A DNA stretch of 64,000 nucleotides, from positions 12,728,001-12,792,000 of the forward strand of contig NC_056415.1 of the NCBI RefSeq assembly GCF_905147365.1. Direction: 5' to 3'. A model generated the notes under the pieces. The model searched no databases and was not told the DNA's origin. It worked only from the letters and a program-made list of their open reading frames with translations. Shown piece by piece: positions 1-10,918 of this stretch. Every line of letters starts with the position of its first letter. The first letter of the stretch is position 1. The translations under genes and the position numbers were made by a program. Source of the DNA: Aricia agestis. Taxonomy: Eukaryota > Arthropoda > Insecta > Lepidoptera > Lycaenidae.

Positions 1-1486
1 TTACAAGTTCACAAATCTTGCTACATTCTGTACGGCAACGACCCAGTAAACAAAAACAAAACTATGTTATCCTGGCATTCTACTTGGGAGTAGAGGGCTC
101 GTTGCTACCGTAACGAATTTCAGTTACACACTTGTATCATATTACGGCTCCGCTGAGCAATAACTTAAGTCTTTGAAGGTGGCTAAACTAAATACAGTTT
201 CCTATTTCTTAATCTACTGCGCTAGAAAGAGGGTGTTGGCTTACAATCAAATCTAGGCACAACTACTTTAGAGTGAAGTATATAATAAATATAATATGAT
301 AAACTTTTTGCGAGATATTTGGGAACTGGGTTAGCTTAGATAAGCTAAGTCATGCTTATATTGTACTTTATAGTATGTAATATTCACCGTAAGCGCTACA
401 GAAGATTTCTGAACAAACCTTACTAATATAGGTTTGGTGCCAGTTTAGGACCTTCGTTTTTCACTAGTAAAGGCCTTGCATGGGCAGACAGTCGCACTAA
501 TTGTGGTTTAGCACCGGAACTGCCTATTGCCTAACTACTGAAAGGAAATCCGCAACCACCGACGAGACAGCGAGCTCTGGCTATGACCACATTATCTATT
601 GTGTTTGTTGACGTATCGTATATTATCTAGGGTAGAATCTCCATCTACCGTAAATTCAGACCCTAATATGAACCTTAGACCTAAACTAATGTAGTAGGTC
701 GTTTAGTAACGGACTTATCTCATCTATAAAACTTAGCACAATAACTCGACAAGGACAAGACGAGCGAGGTAGAGAAACCATACTTACTTGAATGACTTTG
801 GCGCTTCCGCGGCTAATCAATTTTGGGTCCAATTCATCTATAGAGAGATTCGCAATCATGGTGGCCATCATTTTATCGATTATGACCCATCGTAAATCTT
901 CTTAATTTGCCCGAAATCTCATATCATTGTCAATTTTGTACGGGAAATGCACATTGGTATGTCAATGTTGTAATGTTGTAAAGTTTCCAACTGTCAGTTG
1001 TCAATACGTCGCCCGTCGGAAGTTCACGCATGGGCGCCGACCTTGCCCGTTCCCACTGCGGACGCGCCGAATGTAATCCGCTGCGTTTGGAACAATGACG
1101 GTTTTGTGATGATGATGTAATGAAAGTTTTATTCTCTAATATCTACATACCTTACATAAATTATATTTTGTTATGTATGGCTGCAAATGACGGATGTTAA
1201 GTAGCTTTAAAAATTTGGAACTGTTAATTTGAAAATGTTTTAAGACCTACCCTTGATTCTCTGTAGGCCTTAAGAATAAATGAGAGAGAGAAGATTCAAA
1301 GGCTGAAAATCCAGAACATATCGAATTATCAACTCGAATCTCTGGCTCATGTACGTAATTAGGCTAATGGCACAGAATATATATTAGTAGTACCAACTAA
1401 TGGATAATACATTACACTGAAACGATTAGAACAACGACCCCAGCTCGCGTAGCGCGTGTTATATTTCCATCTGCTATTGTTTCCAG
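1..1486. other. Upstream non-coding flank of canoe
   Basis: I see no gene here. The stretch is AT-rich with stop codons in all frames and only a very short reverse-strand reading frame (686-871). A modestly GC-richer patch lies at about 1010-1090. It ends in a good splice acceptor (pyrimidine stretch then 'tttccag' at 1480-1486), so one or more untranslated canoe exons and the promoter probably lie upstream of, or within, this stretch. I cannot place them. Confidence 0.5.
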
Positions 1487-1511
1487 GGCGGGAATTTGAT
1501 GCGACGACAAG

Positions 1512-1619
1512 ATGGACGCGGCCGACAAGCGGATGTTGGATCGCGAGGCGCTGCGCAACATGATCCAGCAGTGGAACGCCAACCGCCTCGACCTGTTCGA
1601 ACTGAGCGAGCCCAACGAG
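1512..1619 (+). CDS. cno: canoe exon 1 (first coding exon)
   Basis: Encodes residues 1-36, beginning MDAADKRMLDRE and containing IQQWNANRLDLFELSEP, the conserved start of canoe/afadin just before RA1. The ATG at 1512 has a strong context (A at -3, G at +4). An in-frame TGA at 1497-1499 shows the protein starts here. The exon itself probably begins at 1487 after the acceptor 'tttccag', giving 25 nt of 5' UTR. The donor is GAG|GTATGA (gt at 1620-1621), phase 0. An out-of-frame ATG at 1499 overlaps the start in a weak context. Confidence 0.93.
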
Positions 1620-2678
1620 GTATGATCATCCATTTTCATCGCAGTCTATAAGCTCTTTTGCTTAACCGCAGTTTAACTTTGAGGAAAGTTTGCTGTTACG
1701 TAAGGGTGTGTAAGGGTAAATATTACTTAAAGTACAACACGCTGAAAAAGGCATCAGATTTCATAGTTTTCTGACAAAGGTGATCTCTTCATATTGGTTA
1801 AGTATTGATAAATCTTTAGCATACTGATGTAGTTTATAGCTACCAATTTATATATTTATTATATATTTCGACGGTGGAAAGGCAAAAGTTACCAAGCGAC
1901 ATATAGCTATTTTTACAGGAGAGCCGTTTAAAGATTCATTTTTTCTTTAAAAAATCGTAGAAAATTAGCTATTAGCGATATTTTAAAAAATCCAACGGAT
2001 TTTTAAAGTATTTTAATGCCTTTATTAATCTGTTTATTAAAAAAAAGGTATTTCTGTATACTTAGCGTAGAAGTGGCGTTTGGTTACAATTTACCTAAAT
2101 TTAGAAGCAGGTAAAAGTTACCAACCGACAAAAACGTTTTATCTTTCAATCTAGTAAAGATATCTAAATATATATTTTTTTCTAAATGGTTCGAATCAAA
2201 AAGGGTTAAGTAGAGATTTTTTAAATTAATTGAACAAGCAAAGGGATCTTAATTTCATAATATTCCATTATTATAACAAGCAATGTTTACTATACGACAA
2301 ATAAAATTCTGTTAGTGTAAGTAATTATATACCTGCCGCCAAATAAATTTAAGCTAGAACTCAAAAGTTTTTACTTTTTAGACTTAGTGAGGAAATTTGC
2401 TCAGTATAGTTATGCTGCAATCGAAAATTTCGGGTAGGTGTTAAAAAATTTAATACATGTCTCTACATTTAAATTAATAAAATTAAATAGTTTTAATAAA
2501 TAATTTGCATTAGTTATTATCAATTTAAGTTCAATACATACTGTTATTGTAGCTTCTGAAATTGGCAAAGCTCTATGTGACCAATTAGCAAATAAAGAAG
2601 ACACCACCCATCAGCTGATAGTTCATCACAAAATATATTTCTACACTCTATAATATAATACACAGCACTCAAGCTAAA

Positions 2679-3210
2679 ATGTCACAACTAGACAACATAC
2701 AAAAGGCTCAGCAAAACTTGGAGGAATGCGTTATGAAGAAAATGGAAGAACTTCAAGCACAATTGCAATACGGAGCCGCTAAGGACACTGTTGCAAAAGT
2801 CGCTGAGGAGTTTCGGACATTTCGTGAGCTCACATTTTCTATGCTCAGCTTATTGAGAAGGCAGATAGCAGAGTGCTCTAATGCCATTGATGTCATGGAG
2901 ACGAGGTCTCGCAGAAAGTTCCTGATTGTCACCGTGTGTTCCTGAGCAAAGTGGGGAAAATTGTCTAACCTCATTTCTGAACATAGTGCATCAAAAACTT
3001 GCTTTGAAAGACATAACCGCAAATTCTATTAAGGCGTGTTACCGACTTGGCAGACCTTCGGCCCCAGACAGTCAAAATAAAAGCCGGCCTATACTGGTTA
3101 AATTTTCTTCTACTGAAGTCAAGACCTCCATCTTCAGAGCCAAAACTAAGCTCAAGAATACTCCCTATTCACTACGAGAGTTTTTAACTAAGGCTCGCCA
3201 TTTTTTTTAA
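2679..3210 (+). pseudogene. Broken LINE ORF1-like gene fragment
   Basis: Frame 1 (2679-2945) encodes 88 residues, beginning MSQLDNIQKAQQNLEECV, rich in Glu/Gln/Leu and probably coiled coil (LQAQLQ, EEFRTFRELTFSMLSLLRRQ). A different frame (2926-3210) continues with KACYRLGRPSAPDSQNK, RPILVKFSS and KNTPYSLREFLTKAR. This order of coiled coil followed by an RNA-binding-like fold with 'CYRLG...RPILVKF' is typical of ORF1 proteins of insect non-LTR retrotransposons. The two frames meet near 2926-2945, so a small indel has shifted the frame. No endonuclease or reverse transcriptase follows. It sits inside the TIR element at 1869-5179. Confidence 0.7.
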
Positions 3211-3530
3211 GAAATAAGGGGGCAAACGAGTAAACGGGTCACCTGATGGAAAGCAACTACCGTCGCCCATGGACACTCGCAGCATCAGAAGAGCTGCAGG
3301 TGCGTTGCCGGCCTTTTAAGAGGGAATAGGATAATAGGGGAGGGTAGGGATGGGAAGGGAAGGGAATAGGGGAGGGTAAGAAAGGGAATAGGGTAGGGGA
3401 TTGGGCCTCCGGTAAACTCACTCACTCGGCGAAACACAGCGCAAGCGCTGTTTCACGTCGGTTTTCTGTGAGAACGTGGTATTTCTCCGGTCGAGCCGGC
3501 CCATTCGTGCCGAAGCATTGCTCTCCCACG
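3200..3530 (+). repeat. SINE-like interspersed repeat with G-rich tract
   Basis: Starts 'aataagggggcaaacgag' and contains 'gggtcacctgatgg' and 'tgcgttgccggcctttt', a very common lepidopteran interspersed motif. A second, truncated copy lies at 10243-10365 and a diverged reverse copy at about 53660-53700. Between 3318 and 3407 the + strand is almost pure purine, with about a dozen runs of three or more G. Confidence 0.65.
3318..3407 (+). repeat. Purine-rich (GGGA)-type low-complexity tract
   Basis: Roughly 90 bases with repeated units such as 'gggaagggaatagggg' and 'gggtagggatggg'. There are more than ten closely spaced runs of three to four G on the + strand and almost no pyrimidines. This composition can form G-quadruplex or triplex structures. 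It lies within the SINE-like repeat and looks like an expanded internal satellite of it. Confidence 0.7.
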
Positions 3531-4122
3531 TATAAAGGGTCTGTCTGTCTGTCTCGCTTTCACGCCAAAACTACCGAACCGATTGTAATGAAATTTTTAA
3601 TACAGATAGTCTAAAGCCTGAGAAAGGACATAGGCTACTTTTTTACTGGAAAAAAAGCGTTGTAAGGGGGTGAAAATGCGTAAATTTGTTCAAATTAAGT
3701 TAGTTCCAAAAATTCATAATAGATGGTGCCGTGCGTCCCCTACATCGCGTCAACCTTTCTACCAAAACTACCAAAAGTCTTTCTATAAGAAGTGGTATTA
3801 TATTTTCGATTTTTTTCGATTGTTATTTCTCTTTTACGTTATTTAATAAATCAGTACTTTATCTATGCAGTGACGTAACCTTTAACCTATCAATGATAAA
3901 TAGTTTATGGGTAAAGTTGTGTAATTGGGGGGCTAAATAAGCTTAAAAATTTGGCATAAAATATAAAGTTTAATTAAAAGAAATGAAATATTATGTGCAC
4001 ACTGCACAGTTGTTTTGATTTAAGGGGTACCAGGGTTTTTTTATAAAAGCTTTTGACACCAATTTTGTTGACATCGCGCGCAACTGAAGTCCACGCGGAC
4101 GAAGTCGTGGGCAACAGCTAGT
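3531..4122 (-). repeat. Interspersed repeat, family A variant
   Basis: Read on the - strand it opens 'gctgttgcccacgacttcg' (end near 4121) and finishes with the TCTG microsatellite (3540-3553) seen at the tail of this family. Internal landmarks are 'accgaaccgattgtaatga' and 'gaaaggacataggctac'. The same landmarks occur in copies at 16761, 50408, 60705 and elsewhere. No coding potential. The family is an abundant lepidopteran retroposon-like repeat; I do not assign its class. Confidence 0.65.
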
Positions 4123-4215
4123 AACTAATATACTTAAATAATAATAATAATATACTTAAATAGTTATACTTAAAGTGTGTAAGGAAATATATAATATAGT
4201 ATACTATCGAATTGA

Positions 4216-4620
4216 GAACCCTCCTCTTTTTTTGGAAGTCGGTTCAAAATAAAAAGACGATTCTCTTCACAAATTCGTTTATTTTATAATCAACTTTTGC
4301 TACGGAATCAGTAAACTATTTGGTATGAGTTTATTATAAAATTAATATAAGAACTTATCACATCGGTAAGTTCTTATATTCAAAACAGAAAACTCAAAAA
4401 ATCAAATTAGCTTGAAAATAATAATTTTAGTATATACCAAGTGTCGTATCGCACAAAACAGTAGTAAGGAAATGCGCGAGAGCGCGCACGCTGGTTGCCT
4501 AAGCGACTGATCGAAAAAACCGTTACTATCCACCATATTAGGTATGATTTACAGCGGGGACAACCGACAACGCGTCAAGTGTTTGTTTGGGCTAACCACA
4601 TTTAAAATTAAATAATTATT
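4216..4620. other. Intron 1 remnant sequence inside TIR element
   Basis: Contains a short fragment of another interspersed repeat ('ggaagtcggttcaaaat', about 4236-4252). A direct or inverted 'aagaacttatcacatcggtaa' near-palindrome lies at about 4348-4378. No gene is visible. Confidence 0.35.
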
Positions 4621-5179
4621 TCAGCAATTGGTATCCAAGTAACAAAATTTATAGATAAAACGGCAGGTAAAAGGTTACCAAGCGCCACATATTATCTTAG
4701 TTTCGGCGAGTAACATTTACTATATCGAATTTTTGATATGATTACGGTTTGTTAAAAAATACTTAACGACAGAAAAAATATCTCAAGGTTTTGTAAAAGA
4801 GTCCGAAATACCATAAATAAATAAATGTATTATAGGTAAAACGTCCCAAGTAACTAATTGATACCATCAGTGGAAAGGCACAAATTACTAACTGTAGTTT
4901 GAATTAAAATCGTATAAAGCCAAAAATTACCAAGTAAAAAAAGAAACATGTTGATATTACCAAATGCCTACTTTTTAAAAAGGTGTCAAAAAGTTGTCGC
5001 TTGGTCGCCGAAAATAAGAAAAATACCCGTTTCCACGGAGTTCCTAAGCGACATCAAAAGTGCTCGTAGAGACATGGAACTAAGACCAATCGATAGAGAA
5101 AAATTCGCTGATTCCGAATACATAAATAACTCACTTTGACCCCTAGTGTCGCTTGGTAACTTTTGCCTTTCCACCGTCG

Positions 5180-7479
5180 ATTTTCATCAAATTTGGCAGT
5201 GCCCTGAACTTAAATATGACTGCGTGATGATTGATGCTCAGTAAAATGAGAGTAAATGATGTTCAATTGAAACGCATGATGCAGTGGATGTTTTGTGGTA
5301 ATTAGTGAAGGTGACAATAATAATTATAGAGGTACTCTATAGCCAGGTGCATACACACATTGACCCTACAACCTTGATGTTGACATTATTAAACAGTGTA
5401 AATTGTTATAGTATCATTCTCGCTGTTCCTTTGGTAAGCCCATAAATAAGAGGTTTAGTAAGTTCTTATAATCCCATGAGTTATTTTATGCACGACCTAC
5501 GAGAGTAACGTACAGAGTTCTCTTATCAGAGTCGACCCGTCAATCGACCGAGAACAAGTTATAAGTCATTAGTGCCGAAAGTGTGCTCATTATTCTCTTA
5601 CCATTACCCGCAACGGAACCATTATTAATACACTAATTGTCCTAAACTATCGCTCTAATGGACGTAAATGGTCGGAAAAGAGTTCTCACTGCACCACTTC
5701 AGAAGTTCTAATTAAGTTACTTCTAGTGAGAGGTTTAAACTTTAAAGAAGTTCCTTCTAGTGAGGTGTTTAAAGAGTTTCCTAGCTCCTTAATTTCAACG
5801 AAAATATTTTCATTTATTGGATTTTAACGCCGATTACTTTAATTGGATTTACCTGCTTGATGCCTTCAGTCAACCGTAGATAACACGAAGAATCGGAGCT
5901 GACCGATGTTCAACTACACTGTTCACCAAAGTAACTGTCACATGACAGTTACTTTGGTGAGTGTAGACAAATTCTACATCTGCCTGAGTATTGGCAATGG
6001 CAAATTTCCGTGTTGATTCTAGGAAACTTTGAACTAATTGATGCAATATTGGTGTTAGGATTGCTTAATTTCCCGTCAAAACTCTGACTAGACATTAGGC
6101 AAGCTCTAAGTTTAATCAGAAAGGCTTATCTACGTTGACATGTTAATTTAGGTACCCAATAATTTTCTTATCCGTTTCCTTCCGCAGTCAAATACACCTT
6201 TTATCTCGTTTATGGTAATTATGGTTTAGTACACTCACATTCTGCGGATTTGAGCTGGCTAACTATACACTAGTGTCTAGATAATTACACACACATTAAT
6301 TAGTAATTACAAACTATTAATTCAATGTTTCCTTAAAATGAACAATTAATATTCCATAATTGTTATAAAGTGTTATTAGATTATTATTTATAGGTTCTTT
6401 ATTACTATTTCCACCTTTCTTTGCAACATTAATTGCAATCGAAAAACTTTCCCAAACGGCAATAAAAACCCAATGTATTAAATTTTGAATTGGTTGTTAT
6501 TTCATAAACTTTTCCTTTAGCTGGGCTAGATCAACCAGCCCTGAATAAAGTCAAGGTCTGAGTTCTGTTCCCTATATTTTTTTTCCTAGAATGAAGAGAT
6601 GAGCATGATCTCTACATTCTAAATCTAAATCGTTTTCTAAATAGTTTCTGTATTTTTATTTTTTATTCTTAAGTTTTTTTAGTTGCGCTTTATTTACTTA
6701 CCTTTAGTGAGTCATGTAAATTGTAGGTAATTGTTCAAACAGTAAAGATAAGAGCTTATCTTACCGAGAATGGGATCAGATAAGACAAGTTAAAATCCTT
6801 TCCGCTTCTTACAAAATAATTATAAACAAAGCATGCTGGATTAGAAGATTTTTTCAAGCAATCGTAATTCGTAAGCTATGCATAAAATATTTGAATCGCA
6901 ACCGGTTCATTAGTCATGCTGCAACGATTTCGCTGCATAAATTAAGAATAATATGTAATATCTTTTCTTATGTTTACAAGAATTTCGAGCAATGAGATCC
7001 GTGTAATGTCCTTCAACTCGGAGTCCTTTAGTAGTTACAATTAGCTAACCACCAAGATAATCCAGAGCTTTTGGGTAAACGACGACGTGCTACAGTTTTT
7101 AAATGATTGCACCGCATAATTTAAGGGCGCGCATTATATCAAATTGCTTTACATGATCGACTGTAATATCAATATTAATGAAAACACTGAATGTTAAATT
7201 AAGATGCAGCAAACTTTAGGACTAACACTGACTATGTTACTCAAAAACACGATAGCATACAATTTTCTCGATAGAAAAAAATTGCTAAGTTGCTTTCTCG
7301 ATAGAAAAAAATTGCCAAATCCCCTATAATTAACACGTTAAACTGCTAGTATTGGAGTAATACATTAAAATAAAGCTTGAAAATTTTTAGTATTAAATAA
7401 TTACATTATAGATAAGGCAGGGATTATGTTACATATTTTTTAATTTATATTAATAGATTATATTCTTTAAAAAAAAGAA
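5180..7479. other. Intron 1, no gene seen
   Basis: AT-rich sequence without plausible exons. It holds a hairpin (5914-5966) in which 'caccaaagtaactgtca' is followed after two bases by its exact reverse complement. A short direct repeat, 'tttctcgatagaaaaaaatt', also occurs at about 7261-7313. Confidence 0.45.
5914..5966. repeat. Hairpin, 17-bp perfect arms
   Basis: Left arm 5924-5940 and right arm 5943-5959 are exact reverse complements separated by CA. The pairing extends outward ('ctacact' / 'agtgtag') after a 3-base bulge. I found no sibling copy to say whether it is a MITE remnant or a local inverted duplication. Confidence 0.7.
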
Positions 7480-7603
7480 TACCTATAACTGCCCGCTAAC
7501 TTGGCGATGATTCCGCGTCGTCCTTTTTCACCTGGCATATGAAAGACGGGCGTGAGTGTGAAGAGAGAAGGACGATGTTTGATTTTTTGGGTTGGTCACC
7601 CCC
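7480..7603 (-). mobile_element. Truncated MITE, family G
   Basis: Contains 'cctggcatatgaaagacggg' and 'gaagagagaaggacgatgtt', the reverse complement of the starts of the elements at 33945 and 35448. It ends at a TTAA (7604-7607), the same flank type seen at the 33945 copy. Only about 120 bp is retained. Confidence 0.6.
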
Positions 7604-7825
7604 TTAATTCAGATGTATCTTAATAAGTATTCGTTTGTAGACAAATATAATTTGCAAACACGTAAAACAAAGGAACAATGCAGCGCATATCGGCGACACT
7701 AGATGATAGGCGTAGCGTGTCGCTTGCCCTCGTCCGCGTCCGCGTCACCGCGCTCGCGGCGCTCGCGGCGCACAATATGTAACGGTGCCCGTGCAATTTG
7801 CTCAATTGTGTGTCTCGTGTTCCAG

Positions 7826-7934
7826 AACTTGGAGTTCCATGGCGTGATGCGTTTCTACTTCCAAGATTCGGGTCAGAAGATCGCGACCAAGTGCATCCGC
7901 GTCGCGTCCGACGCCACCGTCAGCGATGTTATAG
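7826..7934 (+). CDS. cno: canoe exon 2 (start of RA1)
   Basis: Encodes residues 37-72 plus one base of codon 73. It carries LEFHGVMRFYFQDSG and ATKCIRVASDATVSDVI, the opening beta strands of the first Ras-association domain of canoe/afadin. Acceptor 'cgtgttccag' (7816-7825); donor ATAG|GTGAGA (gt at 7935-7936). Entry phase 0, exit phase 1. The exon is followed within about 35 bases by a repeat insertion. Confidence 0.95.
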
Positions 7935-7969
7935 GTGAGAATGAATATTCTTCAACTATTATTATTTAT

Positions 7970-8027
7970 AAAAACCCCCCCCCGACAAAAAAGAGGGGTG
8001 TTATAAGTTTGACGTGTCTGTCTGTCG

Positions 8028-8091
<64 letters not shown>

Positions 8092-8930
8092 GTCTCTCTG
8101 TCTGTGGCATCGTAGCATCCAAGCGGGTGGACCGATTTTGATCTAGTTTTTTTTGTTTGAAAGCTGACTTATTCGAGAGTGTTCTTAGCTATAGTTCATC
8201 ATCACCAGTCTGCTCTGTGCTGAAAAATCGCTGTACATCTGGTTAATGAAGGGCCGATTAGCAAATTGCAGTCGTTTGGTGGGCTTTATTGCATTCTAGG
8301 TCGTGAATTCATGAATATTTACACATTGATGGAAAGTTGACCTGGTGCTGCAGCATCACCTGATAATCAATAGGATACCCAACTCCTCACCAAATTAGAG
8401 CAATGGTTTCGTGTTTAGGCTCATTTTAATTGCGACAACTAGTAAGACGTAGATAACCAATAATTTTTTGCATGCTGCTGCTGCAGCATCACCTGGATTC
8501 TATAGGAGCCCAGCTCCATATTAAGAAACCAAAGTGGAGGTTTCATGTTTGGACTCATATTGACGGCCTCATCAAAAAATACACTCCTAGATGGTATTCA
8601 TTGGGATATAATATGATCCTGTTGATAGGAATTATTCTGCACTATAACCAACACAAGTTTAAAAAGCTTGAAATAAAATTAAATTAAGAAATTTAAAAAA
8701 ACCTCCGCCAAACAACTTTAAAAAGTAATGAAATAATATATTTTACTGACTTTAAGTTTAAATAATTCCTAAGTGTAAAGTGATATTTTAGTCCATAATT
8801 GTTGTCAAGGTGTGTCGGGGGACCGCTAATGTAGATGTTCGATTTCACAAAACATTATAGTATCGAGACAATCAGTGACATGGCGATACAAAATGCAAAA
8901 GACACTGTTGGCGGTCCCCCGACACACCGT
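7970..8930 (+). repeat. Composite interspersed element, family F copy 1 (3'-truncated)
   Basis: Opens 'ccgacaaaaaagaggggtg', then a long TCTG microsatellite (about 8025-8103). It continues with 'gcatcgtagcatccaa', 'ctgcagcatcacctg' (twice) and an AT tail. It ends in the first arm and apex of a foldback sequence around 'gtcaaggtgtgtcggggg'. The second foldback arm, present in the copies at 55568 and 57859, is missing after 8930. A small reading frame (8472-8687) is shared with copy 2 but has no recognisable domain. Located in intron 2. Confidence 0.8.
8025..8103. repeat. TCTG microsatellite
   Basis: About 20 units of the tetranucleotide 'tctg' with minor interruptions, part of the family F element. 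The same array is shorter in the copies at 55612 and 57950. Confidence 0.9.
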
Positions 8931-9034
8931 CTTGTTTCCGAACCGGCGCGGCGGTAGGCACCTTAGACCCGACGTTCAGAAAAGATTTTGCAAAAAATTT
9001 ACTCTGAATAAAATTATTTTGATTTGATTTGATT
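8931..9034 (+). repeat. LINE 3' tail fragment
   Basis: The sequence ends 'aataaaattattttgatttg' followed by further 'atttg' units. This is the AATAAA plus short tandem tail often seen at the 3' end of insect non-LTR retrotransposons. It abuts the truncated end of the family F element, which explains that copy's missing arm. Confidence 0.45.
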
Positions 9035-9803
9035 ACTCCCTAACCATGCAAAGATCGTGCTAACAACTGGTGTCGCACATCACAAAAGTTAAAATTGATT
9101 ATTATTTACAAGACAAGTTCATGCAGTGCAGGTAATTACAAATTACAATTTACCACATTACAGAAATACAAAAGATTCTCAATGGTGAAGTCATAAAATA
9201 TAACAAAGATACTTTATCTAGGTAATTGCGAAATTACATTCTTCTATGAAGCCTGTATAATTTGTATATCCAATACAAATTATAGCAAAGAAAAACATTG
9301 GAATGCACTGACCTGTCGTGAGAAGCGATAGTTCAAATGACAGTAAATAAATTGGTTCCGGGTTGTCAGTTAATCCTACTTACTGCCCCTCTTTTCAATC
9401 CTCCTGTTCGAAAAGAAGAAGTAAATCCTCCTTTTATATTGTTATCTCAGGTTGGCCTGTGAACAAATGACTTAATTCTTTCAGTAATTCAGAAAGATGT
9501 ATGGTACTGTTTCGTCAGATTAATCGTAGGAACAGCTAAACAATAGTTTAATAAATCTCTCAAATCTTGCTTGATTAATATAATGTTTTTTTATCAAAGT
9601 ATCATAATGACGAGAATACAAGACATTCTAAAACTGCCATTCATCAGCGAGAAAATGGCCTAAAATAATTTTCTTCTGAAATCTTTATTATATTTTACAG
9701 CCTCTAACAGGCTATATTATAAACGCTTTTGTCATTTAACATTTTATAGATATTGTATTGTTTACCTATTGACTACAATGCGTATTCCTATGATATAGCT
9801 CTA

Positions 9804-9949
9804 CCCTCTTATTAATAAACGCCCTATAAGCTTTGAATAGTTATACAGTGTTTTGTCTTCTTCAATCCAATTAAAAATTTCACTTGTGTGACAGGAACAA
9901 AACACTATATAACTATTCAAAGCTTATACAACGTTTATTAATAAGAGGG
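9804..9949. mobile_element. Small foldback MITE, CTA target duplication
   Basis: Inverted arms of about 55 bp, starting 'ccctcttattaataaac' at 9804 and ending with the complement at 9949, share 'agctttgaatagttata'. Direct CTA flanks occur at 801-803 and 950-952 of the 9-kb block (9801-9803 and 9950-9952). A 3-bp target duplication and a compact foldback fit a non-autonomous PIF/Harbinger-like element. It lies 94 bases upstream of exon 3. Confidence 0.8.
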
Positions 9950-10043
9950 CTAGTCTCCTACCTTAAAATCTTGCATGCATAAATATATTTTTAACATTAA
10001 CATTTTCATACGATAAATTGATAATGATTGCATATAATTCCAG

Positions 10044-10234
10044 AAACGTTGATCGAGAAGTTCCGTCCAGACATGCGCATGCTGTCCCTGGGGTCGTACT
10101 CGCTGTGGGAGACGCACGGGCCGTCGGACGAGCGCCGCCTGGAGCCTCACGAGAAGCCGCTCCTCGTCCAGCTCAACTGGCACGCCGACGACCGCGAGGG
10201 ACGGTTCCTACTCAAGTGCCTGCCTGATAACCAA
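10044..10234 (+). CDS. cno: canoe exon 3 (rest of RA1)
   Basis: Completes codon 73 and encodes residues to 136: ETLIEKFRPDMRMLSLGSYS, then ERRLEPHEKPLLVQLNW and DDREGRFLLKC. This is the remainder of the first Ras-association domain (about residues 38-132), the Ras/Rap1-GTP binding module. Acceptor 'catataattccag' (10031-10043); donor CAA|GTAAGG. Entry phase 1, exit phase 0. The region is GC-rich compared with the introns around it. A SINE-like fragment begins only about 8 bases after the donor. Confidence 0.95.
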
Positions 10235-10242
10235 GTAAGGAG

Positions 10243-10365
10243 GTTTTTTTTATAAAATAAGGGGGCAAACAAGCAATCGGGTCACTTGATGGAAACTGGA
10301 AAGCAACTACAATCGCCCATGGACATTCGCAATATTAGATGCGTGCGTTGCCGGCCTTTTAAGAG
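10243..10365 (+). repeat. SINE-like repeat fragment at the exon 3 donor
   Basis: Contains 'aaataagggggcaaac', 'atggaaactggaaagcaac' and 'gcgttgccggccttttaag', matching the repeat at 3200-3530 but shorter and diverged. It starts directly after the 5' splice site of intron 3. Confidence 0.7.
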
Positions 10366-10712
10366 GATACGCTCTCTTCTTGTAGGTTTGCAGGTCTTAT
10401 ATGTCCGGAAATACTGATGTAAATACTGATTATAGGAAATAGGGAGGCGTACTTTTGGGTCTCTTTAATGGGATAAGATGTGTGTTTTTATTGGAGACTG
10501 ACTTCCTAACGCGAAAAGAGTAAATTTTAAATGGCTAAAGAAAAAAAATGCATACTTCTAATATTATGATTATGCTAAGTGCGGTATTTTTAGATGCGCG
10601 ACCTTGAGTCAGCAACGACGATACTGTATCATGTATGTAACCGTATATGTAAATAGACCAGCTGTCTACCGATTAATATTCATAAGGTCAATAAGATAAT
10701 ATTATTTTTCAG

Positions 10713-10869
10713 GTGCCTGTTTCTACAATTAACGAAAAGTCGGACCAAAACTTTAAACGAAAATTATCTAAGAGAGAAAAGAAGGAACTGAAGAAGAAAG
10801 AAAAGCTTTCGAGGCTGAAATCGGATTCCAACAACGAAAATCGACCCGTGGCAGAAAAATTGTACACAG
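10713..10869 (+). CDS. cno: canoe exon 4 (basic linker)
   Basis: Encodes residues 137-188 plus one base of codon 189. It is a highly charged stretch including FKRKLSKREKKELKKKEKLS (from about residue 150), the lysine-rich linker between RA1 and the SISNPE segment that afadins share. Acceptor 'attatttttcag'; donor ACAG|GTAATT, a weaker donor than the others. Entry phase 0, exit phase 1. The basic stretch may contact membrane or act as a nuclear signal, which is inference. Confidence 0.93.
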
Positions 10870-10918
10870 GTAATTAATAATTACCCATTACTTTAATTAA
10901 CTTTGTCTATTTATTTTT

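Larger units (their letters stand above)
1869..5179. mobile_element. 3.3-kb TIR DNA transposon (non-autonomous, nested)
   Basis: Perfect 33-bp terminal inverted repeats lie at 1869-1901 and 5147-5179, opening CGACGGTGGAAAGGCAAAAG. The flanking bases are ATTT at 1865-1868 and ATTT at 5180-5183, consistent with a 4-bp target duplication. Degenerate copies of the motif around 'aaaagttaccaagcgac' recur inside (about 2108, 4665, 4872, 4920), like subterminal transposase-binding sites. No transposase is evident. The interior holds later insertions: a broken LINE ORF1, a G-rich SINE-like repeat and another interspersed repeat. The element lies in canoe intron 1. The superfamily is not assigned. Confidence 0.85.

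Noticed and set aside
4948..5174. Opposing short frames at the right end of the 1869-5179 element
   Set aside because: They overlap the TIR and subterminal repeats. Open on both strands and without similarity to a transposase.
8025..8103. TCTG arrays as CRISPR-like or satellite structures
   Set aside because: Plain microsatellite inside an interspersed repeat. No spacers, and eukaryotic context.
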